DNA of 6,472 bases from Acidobacteriota bacterium (GTDB lineage: Bacteria > Acidobacteriota > Terriglobia > Acidiferrales > UBA7541): the NCBI GenBank assembly GCA_016179005.1, contig JACOSF010000205.1:1-6472 (forward strand). The letters are read 5' to 3'. This document shows, piece by piece, positions 1-5,108 of the stretch; position 1 is the stretch's first letter, and each line of letters begins with the position of its first letter. The position numbers were made by a program, and so were the translations under genes. The notes beneath the pieces are model-generated. The model had not been told where the DNA came from. It worked only from the letters and a program-made list of their open reading frames with translations, and did no database searches.

Positions 1-325
1 AATTCATCACCGCAAGAACCGGCGCGACCTCGTCCACGCCTTTCAGTGCGCCGATCTTGCCAGCGAGGCTTTCCTGCATGACGGCGGGCGAAAAAACCAG
101 GAAAATTGACGCGTTGGGAGGCTGCACCAAGATGTCGGCTCCCACGCCTTCCACACGCTTGGCCCATTCGGAAACGATTCCCGCCGTAAGGCCAACAAAG
201 AACAACACCATAAAGACCTGTATGCCAATGGCGACAACGCTTAGTAGCGTGCGCACAGGCCGCGCGCACAGGTTGCTCCACAACAACTGAACCATTGAGA
301 ATCCGTTCTTTCGACGGAGATCCAT
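1..325 (-). CDS. ABC transporter permease, MacB/FtsX type (N-terminal part, cut by window edge)
   Basis: The frame is open from an ATG at 325 to the left edge of the window, giving the first 108 residues. Residues 22-26 (RPVRT) lead into a long hydrophobic segment at about 27-50 (LLSVVAIGIQVFMVLFFVGL). This is the typical start of the MacB/FtsX permease fold: a basic cytoplasmic N-terminus and a first transmembrane helix. An extracytoplasmic 'MacB-like periplasmic core' region follows (VEGVGADILVQPP, later LKGVDEVAPVL). Such proteins are the membrane half of ABC exporters that act on lipoproteins, peptides, antibiotics or lipids; the substrate cannot be told from this piece. I prefer the ATG at 325 because AAGG lies 8 nt upstream. 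An in-frame ATG at 295 (MVQLLW) is an alternative and would also keep the transmembrane helix. The ATPase partner is not in the window and would lie further left or elsewhere. Family call is fairly sure, exact function is not. Confidence 0.8.
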   Translation of the reverse strand, partial: MDLRRKNGFSMVQLLWSNLCARPVRTLLSVVAIGIQVFMVLFFVGLTAGIVSEWAKRVEGVGADILVQPPNASIFLVFSPAVMQESLAGKIGALKGVDEVAPVLAVMN

Positions 326-346
326 AAGTTGCCTTGCGGCAGCGCT

Positions 347-375
347 AATCTAGCACTCGCCACGGACGCCGTCAA
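347..375 (-). promoter_or_regulatory. sigma70-like promoter for the ABC permease
   Basis: On the minus strand a TTGACG box (370-375) is followed by a 17-nt spacer and TAGATT (347-352). That is five of six matches to the -35 consensus and four of six to the -10, at ideal spacing. Transcription would start near 340, leaving a leader of about 15 nt that contains the AAGG ribosome-binding site of the permease start at 325. This is a sequence match only. Confidence 0.5.
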
Positions 376-376
376 A

Positions 377-392
377 GCCCGCCGCGGCGGGC
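377..392. repeat. Perfect 16-bp GC palindrome in the divergent gap
   Basis: GCCCGCCGCGGCGGGC is a perfect palindrome. It lies 1 bp upstream of the -35 box of the permease promoter and about 50 bp ahead of the epimerase. On the plus strand TTTT follows at 401-404, 8 nt after the palindrome. It could be an operator for a dimeric regulator, a weak terminator-like stem, or chance in GC-rich DNA; the sequence alone does not decide. Confidence 0.35.
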
Positions 393-430
393 GCGCAGGG
401 TTTTGTGGTAGATTGCGGCTGAAACTCGGC

Positions 431-443
431 GAGGTGGACCATC
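431..443 (+). promoter_or_regulatory. Ribosome-binding site supporting an ATC start for the epimerase
   Basis: GAGGTG (431-436) stands 4 nt before ATC at 441, so GAGG is 6 nt away. This is the spacing of a strong site such as GGAGGTGACCATG. No comparable site precedes ATT at 468. At 516 the GGGGAGGA just upstream (506-513) leaves only 2 nt and would give a protein lacking its NAD-binding motif. Confidence 0.5.
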
Positions 444-1496
444 GAACCGGCAAAAGAATCCGCGAAAATTCAACGGGTCTTAGTCACAGGGATTTCCGGC
501 AACCTGGGGAGGAGAGTGGCGCCGCTTTTGAGTGCATACGACCTGCTGACGGTGGATTTGTACCCCCCGGCCAAAGATGTGCCCTGCGGAAAATTTGTTC
601 AGCTTGACCTTTCGGAGCCCACCGGGCAGGCGCAGCTTGCCCGGCTGTTGAAAAGTGAGAGCATCGAAGCTGTTCTGCACCTTGCATTCGTCATTGATCC
701 GGTTCGCACCGGCATTGTGGACGTTTCGCGCATGTGGCGCGCCAATGTGGCAGCGACGCAGCGTCTGCTCGAAGCCGTCGCCGATGCTAACTCCAATGGA
801 ACTGCCGTTCGCCTTTTTGTTTTCCCGTCGAGCGTCTCCGCTTATGGACCGGATTTGCCCAGACAAGTAACAGAGGAAGCGGAATTGCGGGCGCATACCT
901 TGCCCTATGCCGTCCACAAACGCGAAGCCGATGAAATCTGCCAGAAAATGCATCCACAACTCGGAGGATGCGCACTCTATGTCTATCGCCCGAGCATCTT
1001 CGCTGGTAAGACGATGGACAATTTCATTCTGCGGGCCATACGTGGCAAGCCCAGCGGACGCGGTTGGCTGGCCCGCACTGTTGAGCGCGCCGGCTGGAAG
1101 CTGCCGATGGTCATGCCCGCCTCGGCCAGCGGCGAGAATTCGTTTCAATATGTGCACGTTGACGATGTTGCGCGTGTGCTGCAATGGACGCTGAAGCACT
1201 TCCAGCCGGGACAGCTGAAGATCATCAACCTGGCGGGCCGCGGAGAAGGCGTAACCTTCGCCGAATGTGCGCAGCTTGCCGGCACGCTCGTGGTTCATCT
1301 TCCATCGGAAAAGTGGGTGGTCGCTCTTCTGCGCATCATGTGGGCGATTGGACTTTCCGGATTGCCCCCGGAAGTCATCCCTTATTTTCTTGGCTCGTAC
1401 ACGATGGACACCACCCGGCTGCGCGAAGAAATCGGCGCCGACTATGAAAGCGTCGTGCGATTCACTTCGCGTGAGGCTCTGCTCGATTCCCTGTGA
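441..1496 (+). CDS. NAD(P)-dependent epimerase/dehydratase, extended SDR family
   Basis: This is a cytosolic extended short-chain dehydrogenase/reductase of the sugar-nucleotide epimerase/dehydratase type. Counting from an ATC at 441 it has 351 residues. It shows the Rossmann GxxGxxG motif GISGNLG at 17-23 after the first beta strand (QRVLVTG), an acidic beta2 end (TVDLYPP), a Ser pair in FPSSVSAYG at 130-131, and the catalytic YxxxK as YAVHK at 156-160. Later parts (VYRPSIFAG; FQYVHVDDVARVL) are also typical of the family. The first ordinary start codon in frame is GTG at 516, but starting there would delete the whole dinucleotide-binding motif. No ATG, GTG or TTG exists in frame between the upstream stop (420-422) and 516. 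ATC at 441 is preceded by GAGGTG with good spacing, so I take it as the start, either a true rare initiator or an ATG changed by mutation or read error. Substrate is unknown. It stands alone between divergent and convergent neighbours. Confidence 0.85.
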   Translation: MEPAKESAKIQRVLVTGISGNLGRRVAPLLSAYDLLTVDLYPPAKDVPCGKFVQLDLSEPTGQAQLARLLKSESIEAVLHLAFVIDPVRTGIVDVSRMWRANVAATQRLLEAVADANSNGTAVRLFVFPSSVSAYGPDLPRQVTEEAELRAHTLPYAVHKREADEICQKMHPQLGGCALYVYRPSIFAGKTMDNFILRAIRGKPSGRGWLARTVERAGWKLPMVMPASASGENSFQYVHVDDVARVLQWTLKHFQPGQLKIINLAGRGEGVTFAECAQLAGTLVVHLPSEKWVVALLRIMWAIGLSGLPPEVIPYFLGSYTMDTTRLREEIGADYESVVRFTSREALLDSL

Positions 1497-1512
1497 AGTG
1501 GAGGAGTCTGGC

Positions 1513-1559
1513 AACTTTTCAACAGCCGTGTTGAAAAGTTTGTGGAAAAAACTTTTTTT
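1513..1559 (+). terminator. Probable terminator of the epimerase
   Basis: AACTTTTCAACA (1513-1524) and TGTTGAAAAGTT (1529-1540) form a perfect 12-bp stem with a GCCG loop, beginning 17 bp after the stop codon. A run of seven T (1553-1559) follows after a 12-nt gap, which is further than usual. A second stem, AAAAGTTT (1534-1541) with AAACTTTT (1549-1556), abuts the T-run better but shares bases with the first. Either could end plus-strand transcription. The stems are AU-rich, so the call is moderate. Confidence 0.5.
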
Positions 1560-1603
1560 GAGGGGCTAACAGCGCACGATCACAAAACTTTTTCCTGTTT
1601 GCA

Positions 1604-1680
1604 CCATTTTGAGGCAGTTGGCGATGCGAGAATGGCCAGCAAATTGCCTCTCGCTAAAAACAATCTGTTTTCCAAAATGG
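1604..1680. repeat. Nested inverted repeat in the convergent gap
   Basis: CCATTTTG (1604-1611) pairs perfectly with CAAAATGG (1673-1680). Inside it AGGCAGTT (1612-1619) pairs with AATTGCCT (1642-1649) with one G-T wobble. Together they could fold into an extended stem with unpaired stretches. It may help terminate the minus-strand gene or mark a small structured RNA; no T-run follows on either strand. Confidence 0.3.
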
Positions 1681-1708
1681 GTTGCGAAATTTACCGGCAG
1701 GAGAAAAT

Positions 1709-2158
1709 TTAGTACCAGTGCGGCGGCTTCTGCAGGCGGATCTTGATCGTCTGTTCGTCCTGGTCCAGGTCGTACCACTGCCCGAACGTTTTCCAGCCCT
1801 GCGCGATCACCTGAATCAACACTTTGCCGCGGGGCACATCCGGAACCTTGACGACGCCTTCCTTGTTCGTCTTCCAGTTCTGTTCCACCTTCTTGTCTTT
1901 GCCAAACTTGCGCTCTTCCGTGAAGCGGACGTAGACGCTCGCGCCTTCCACCGGACTGCCTTCGTTTCCGGCGGTAACTTCGATGCGCAGCTTTGTAGTT
2001 CCCTCCGGCTTTTCCTTAGCAGGTTTGTCGCCAGACTGCGCGCTCAACATCCAAGGAAGAAGGATTACAGACAATCCCAGCATCACGACCCATGCCCGGC
2101 ATCCCCCATGCCGACCCATTGACGGAGCCCTTTCACCTTTTGTGATGCCACCAGTCAT
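1709..2158 (-). CDS. Small secreted carboxypeptidase-regulatory-like (beta-sandwich) protein
   Basis: The protein of 149 residues has an N-terminal export signal: basic residues around 15-21, a hydrophobic core at about 23-39 (WVVMLGLSVILLPWMLS), and a likely signal peptidase cut after LSA at 40. A Lys/Glu-rich linker follows (SGDKPAKEKPEG). The rest (about 54-144) has the pattern of a carboxypeptidase-D regulatory-like or transthyretin-type sandwich: TKLRIEV, then PVEGASVYVRF, TNKEGVVKVPDVPRGKVLIQV and TIKIRLQ. Such domains are common as accessory or binding modules of exported proteins; they are not catalytic, and no partner is evident here. I chose the ATG at 2158 because AGGA lies 6 nt upstream. 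ATG at 2119 (GAAAGG 9 nt upstream, 136 residues) is an equally reasonable start that trims the n-region. An upstream in-frame ATG at 2293 would add 45 residues before the signal and is unlikely. It is transcribed divergently from the PLP enzyme. Confidence 0.7.
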   Translation of the reverse strand: MTGGITKGERAPSMGRHGGCRAWVVMLGLSVILLPWMLSAQSGDKPAKEKPEGTTKLRIEVTAGNEGSPVEGASVYVRFTEERKFGKDKKVEQNWKTNKEGVVKVPDVPRGKVLIQVIAQGWKTFGQWYDLDQDEQTIKIRLQKPPHWY

Positions 2159-2236
2159 TTTCTTTCCTGTCGACACTAGGATGCGCGATGAATTCCCGGC
2201 GATGCCCGCGATCCGCTCGCTGCCGGCCCGAACGCA

Positions 2237-2265
2237 TTGACTCAGAACCGGCGGTGCGCTACTTT
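2237..2265 (+). promoter_or_regulatory. Possible sigma70-like promoter for the PLP enzyme operon
   Basis: TTGACT (2237-2242) is followed by 17 nt and TACTTT (2260-2265). The -35 box matches five of six positions and the -10 only three. It would give a leader of roughly 170 nt before the ATG at 2443. The weak -10 makes this tentative. Confidence 0.25.
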
Positions 2266-2395
2266 CGACGTCCCGCTCCCGAAACCTCGGCACGCGGGAC
2301 GCCGTGCTCTTCCGAAGCCTGAGTACGGCGCGTCGTCTATTTTCTCATACCTGCAGCCGGGAATTGTATCTCACTTCCGCTGCGGGCGCGCTTTC

Positions 2396-2436
2396 GGGCA
2401 CTCGCTCAAGGAGTGTCCCGCACGACCTCCGGGAGG
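2396..2436 (+). promoter_or_regulatory. Leader hairpins, the second covering the Shine-Dalgarno site
   Basis: GGGCACTC (2396-2403) can pair with GAGTG-T-CCC (2411-2419) with one bulged T. Immediately after, CCTC (2426-2429) can pair with GAGG (2433-2436) across a three-base loop. GAGG is the ribosome-binding core for the ATG at 2443, with the core ending 6 nt before it. The second stem is short, so it may tune rather than block translation. Confidence 0.3.
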
Positions 2437-2442
2437 ACTAGC

Positions 2443-3582
2443 ATGGGCTTTGCAACCGACGCGATTCATGTGGGGCAGGAGCCGGATCCGGCTACCGGCG
2501 CCATTGTAGCGCCAATCTACCAGACCTCTACCTACGTCCAGGAAGCTCTCGGAAAGAATAAAGGTTACGACTATGCCCGGACGGCTCACCCAAACCGCAA
2601 GGCTTTGGAGCGCTGCCTGACCAAACTGGAGGGCGGGCTCACCTCCTACGTATTCTCATCGGGCATGGCGGCAATTGACGCCGTCTTCCGCCTGCTGCGA
2701 CCGGGCGACCACGTCATTGTCTCCCAGGCGGTCTATGGCGGCGTATTCCGCCTGACAACGCAGCTTCTAGTGCAATTCGGGCTGCAATTCGACTACGTGG
2801 ACACCTCGGACCTCGGCAAGTTGCAGGCAGCGATCAAGCCCAATACAAAGATGATCTACGCTGAGACACCCACCAACCCCACGATGATCATCACCGACAT
2901 CGCCCAGGTTTCGCGATTGGCGCGCGAACGCAATATCACGCTTGTGGTGGATAACACATTCATGAGCCCATACTTACAGCAGCCGCTGGCGCTCGGCGCG
3001 CACATCGTGGTGCATTCCATGACCAAGTACCTGAATGGCCACAGTGACTGCACTGGCGGCGCCGTCATACTGTCGCGGCAGGACGACGCGGACAAAATCT
3101 TCTTTATCCAGCGTTCCGCCGGTTCAGGGCTCGCCCCCATGGACTGCTGGCTGGTGGCGCGGGGCATCAAAACGCTCGCCGTGCGCATGCAGCAGCACGA
3201 CAAGAATGGCATGGCCATCGCGAAGTACCTGGAGAAGCACCCCAAGGTGAGGCGCGTGCTCTATCCCGGCTTGGCGTCGCACCCGCAGCACGAAGTGGCC
3301 AAGCGGCAACAAAAGGGATTTGGCGCCATGATTTCCTTCGACCTGGGCGACGTCGAGGCGGCGCGACGCTTGCTGAACAAGGTACACCTCTGCTCGCTGG
3401 CGGAAAGCCTGGGCGGCGTGGAGACGCTCATCTCCCTTCCGGCGCTGATGACTCACGCGTCCGTGCCGCCGCACGTGCGCGCAGAAATCGGAATCACCGA
3501 CGGTCTGGTGCGGATTTCGGTCGGCATCGAAGACGTCGAAGACCTGATCGCCGACCTCGACCAGGCGCTGGCCACGGTTTGA
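2443..3582 (+). CDS. Cystathionine gamma-synthase / gamma-lyase family PLP enzyme
   Basis: This 379-residue cytosolic enzyme belongs to the Cys/Met-metabolism PLP family (fold type I; MetB, MetC, MccB). Such enzymes make or break cystathionine in trans-sulfuration between cysteine and homocysteine. Visible landmarks are Y44 and R46 (YAR, phosphate contact from the neighbouring subunit), G74-M75 in SSGMAAID, Y98 in the YGG motif stacking on PLP, D170 in VVDNTF (pyridine nitrogen), and the PLP lysine K195 in HSMTKYLNGHSD. The C-terminal part has SLGGVETLISLPALMTHAS with E327, which resembles gamma-synthases and gamma-lyases more than beta-lyases, and ends GLVRISVGIEDVEDLIADLD. Length is normal. 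The start at ATG 2443 has GGGAGG 6 nt upstream; an in-frame GTG at 2413 lacks such a site and precedes the conserved N-terminus. The choice between synthase and lyase cannot be made from sequence alone, so I give no symbol. The hydrolase gene follows after 15 bp, suggesting one transcript. Confidence 0.9.
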   Translation: MGFATDAIHVGQEPDPATGAIVAPIYQTSTYVQEALGKNKGYDYARTAHPNRKALERCLTKLEGGLTSYVFSSGMAAIDAVFRLLRPGDHVIVSQAVYGGVFRLTTQLLVQFGLQFDYVDTSDLGKLQAAIKPNTKMIYAETPTNPTMIITDIAQVSRLARERNITLVVDNTFMSPYLQQPLALGAHIVVHSMTKYLNGHSDCTGGAVILSRQDDADKIFFIQRSAGSGLAPMDCWLVARGIKTLAVRMQQHDKNGMAIAKYLEKHPKVRRVLYPGLASHPQHEVAKRQQKGFGAMISFDLGDVEAARRLLNKVHLCSLAESLGGVETLISLPALMTHASVPPHVRAEIGITDGLVRISVGIEDVEDLIADLDQALATV

Positions 3583-3597
3583 TCCACGGAGGAAATG

Positions 3598-5088
3598 ATG
3601 ACATCTGCGAAGCGAAACCCTTTGGCTGTGGTCGCCCCCCTCAGCCTGCTTCTGGTGACAGCCCTGGCCCTCTTGAGCATGGCTGAGCCCACGGGGGTGG
3701 TCTCGGCTGGGTCGCAGGCAAAAAGTCCGAAGGCCGCAGAGCCGGACGCACGGCTGAAAGGCGCGTACCGCTTTGAATCCGGCGGCTGGATCTACGTGCA
3801 TCTCGAAGGCTCTCCGGCGCAGATCGGCTACCAGCACGGTTCCTTGCTGGCCAAAGAAATTGAGGATGCGTTCCACACCATTCGCCTGGATAGCACCCAT
3901 CGCACCAAGCGCGACTGGAATTTCTTCCGCGAAACGGCCCGAAACATTTTGTGGCCGCGCATTGACGCGGAATACCAGGAAGAACTGAACGGCATCGTTG
4001 CGGGCGCGAAATCAAAAGGCGCCAAGATGGACATCGACGACCTGGTGGCGCTGAATGCGTTTGAGGAAGTGCCCGACTACTACGTGCCGTGGCTGAACCG
4101 CCAGCAGAAAGTGGCGCACGCGCCGAAGCTGGTGAGTCCCGGCAACTGCAGCGCGTTTGTGGCCACGGGCAGCTACACCAAAGACGGAAAAATCGTGATC
4201 GCTCACAACAACTGGACCAGCTACTGGTCCGGCGCGCGCTGGCGCATCATCTTTGACATCGCTCCAGCCCGCGGCCACCGCATCCTGATGGACGGCTATC
4301 CCGGCGTGATCACCAGCGACGACGATTTCGGAGTGAACGACGCCGGCATGGTCATGACCGAGACGACCATCACGCAGTTCGAGGGCTACGACCCCAAGAG
4401 CAAACCAGAGTTTGTGCGCTCGCGCAAAGCCATGCAGTACGCTGCCTCCATCGACGAGTACGTGAAGATCATGCTCGACGGCAATAACGGCGGATACGCC
4501 AACGACTGGCTCATCGGCGACCGCAAGACCGGCGAAATCGCGCAACTCGAGCTGGGCCTGAAAAACCACAGGCTGTGGCGCTCGAAGGACGGCTTCTTCG
4601 TCGGCTCAAATTTTCCAAGCGACCCGAAGGTTCTCAAGGAAGAAACGAGGTTTGACGCAGCGAACCCCGGCAGTTCGCCCAACGCGCGGCGCGCTCGCTG
4701 GGAGCAGTTGATGAAGCAGGCCAAGGGCAAAGTCGACGCGGCCTGGGCTGAAAAAGCCATGAGCGACCACTACGACGTCGTCCTGAAGAAGGAAGAGGCC
4801 GACGAGCGCACGCTCTGCGGCCATGTGGATGCCTCCGCGCGCGGCGTGCCGGAGTGGGAGTGGGGAGCGAACTATCCCGGCGGCGCGGTGCAGGGCAAAG
4901 TGATGGACGATGCCATGGCCGCATCCATGACGCTTCGCGCGCGCATCGGCCACCCGTGTGGCGCGGATTTTATCGCCGTGCCGTTCCTAAAGGCGCATCC
5001 GGAATATTCCTGGCAGGCGCCCATCCTGCGCGACATGAAGGCCGGCCCGTGGACGACCTTCCAGGCGGGACAGAAACCTGCCAAGTAG
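3598..5088 (+). CDS. Secreted phospholipase-B-like / C45-type Ntn hydrolase
   Basis: This is a 496-residue exported protein of the phospholipase-B-like / acyl-CoA:6-APA acyltransferase-like (C45) Ntn-hydrolase group. These cleave amide or ester bonds after activating themselves by autoproteolysis. The N-terminus has basic residues (AKR) and a hydrophobic stretch at about 9-28, with possible cleavage after SMA or VSA. Family signs are GSPAQIGYQHGSLLAKEI near 76-93, then GNCSAFVATGSYTKDGKIVIAHNNW, where C184 is the expected nucleophile that becomes N-terminal after self-cleavage. GVNDAGMVMTETTI and YANDWLIGDRKTGEIAQLEL follow, and AR(I)GHPCGADF lies near the C-terminus. Substrate is unknown: phospholipid, N-acyl amino acid or bile-salt-like amides are all possible. 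GGAGG (3588-3592) is 5 nt before ATG 3598 but only 2 nt before the adjacent in-frame ATG 3595, so I prefer 3598. It follows the PLP enzyme by 15 bp and its stop is 20 bp from the convergent corA stop. Confidence 0.85.
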   Translation: MTSAKRNPLAVVAPLSLLLVTALALLSMAEPTGVVSAGSQAKSPKAAEPDARLKGAYRFESGGWIYVHLEGSPAQIGYQHGSLLAKEIEDAFHTIRLDSTHRTKRDWNFFRETARNILWPRIDAEYQEELNGIVAGAKSKGAKMDIDDLVALNAFEEVPDYYVPWLNRQQKVAHAPKLVSPGNCSAFVATGSYTKDGKIVIAHNNWTSYWSGARWRIIFDIAPARGHRILMDGYPGVITSDDDFGVNDAGMVMTETTITQFEGYDPKSKPEFVRSRKAMQYAASIDEYVKIMLDGNNGGYANDWLIGDRKTGEIAQLELGLKNHRLWRSKDGFFVGSNFPSDPKVLKEETRFDAANPGSSPNARRARWEQLMKQAKGKVDAAWAEKAMSDHYDVVLKKEEADERTLCGHVDASARGVPEWEWGANYPGGAVQGKVMDDAMAASMTLRARIGHPCGADFIAVPFLKAHPEYSWQAPILRDMKAGPWTTFQAGQKPAK

Positions 5089-5108
5089 CCCTTCGAAGAA
5101 TTTTCTGC
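5089..5108. other. Very short convergent gap between hydrolase and corA
   Basis: Only 20 bp separate the two stop codons. It contains the small palindrome CTTCGAAG (5091-5098) followed by AATTTTCTGCTT. This is too weak to call a terminator; the two transcripts probably overlap at their 3' ends. Confidence 0.4.

Larger units (their letters stand above)
1497..1708. other. Convergent intergenic region, AT-richer, rich in inverted repeats
   Basis: This gap of about 210 bp separates the 3' ends of the epimerase (+) and the small secreted protein (-). It is visibly richer in A and T than the coding DNA around it, with runs such as CTTTTTTTG (1552-1560). I found no credible gene in either strand. 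It holds a strong stem at 1513-1540, an overlapping alternative stem at 1534-1556, and a longer nested inverted repeat between 1604 and 1680. The simplest reading is a transcription-termination zone for two facing genes. Confidence 0.6.
2159..2442. other. Divergent intergenic region (about 284 bp)
   Basis: This region lies between the starts of the secreted protein (-) and the PLP enzyme (+). I see no gene in it. It holds one possible plus-strand promoter (2237-2265) and two small hairpins just before the ATG at 2443. I looked for the hallmarks of SAM riboswitches, which would suit a methionine-cysteine gene, and did not find them. Confidence 0.5.

Noticed and set aside
480..1514. A 344-residue minus-strand open frame opposite the epimerase
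   Set aside because: No recognisable motif. The plus strand has GxxGxxG, YxxxK and the family pattern throughout, so this is a shadow frame of GC-rich coding DNA.
2159..2293. Upstream ATG (2293) for the small secreted protein
   Set aside because: It would place 45 extra charged residues ahead of the signal peptide; better starts with ribosome-binding sites exist at 2158 and 2119.
2413..2442. Upstream GTG start for the PLP enzyme
   Set aside because: The GTG has no suitable ribosome-binding site, whereas ATG 2443 has GGGAGG at ideal distance and begins the conserved N-terminus (MGFATDAIHVGQEPD).
2159..2442. SAM or other sulfur-metabolite riboswitch before the PLP enzyme
   Set aside because: I could not find the conserved SAM-I core or a multi-stem arrangement, only two small hairpins.
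3124..3900. A 258-residue minus-strand open frame
   Set aside because: It spans the junction of the PLP enzyme and the hydrolase in antisense and has no family features.
4012..4569. A 185-residue minus-strand open frame rich in V, A and H
   Set aside because: Composition is that of an antisense mirror of the hydrolase; no signal, domain or motif.
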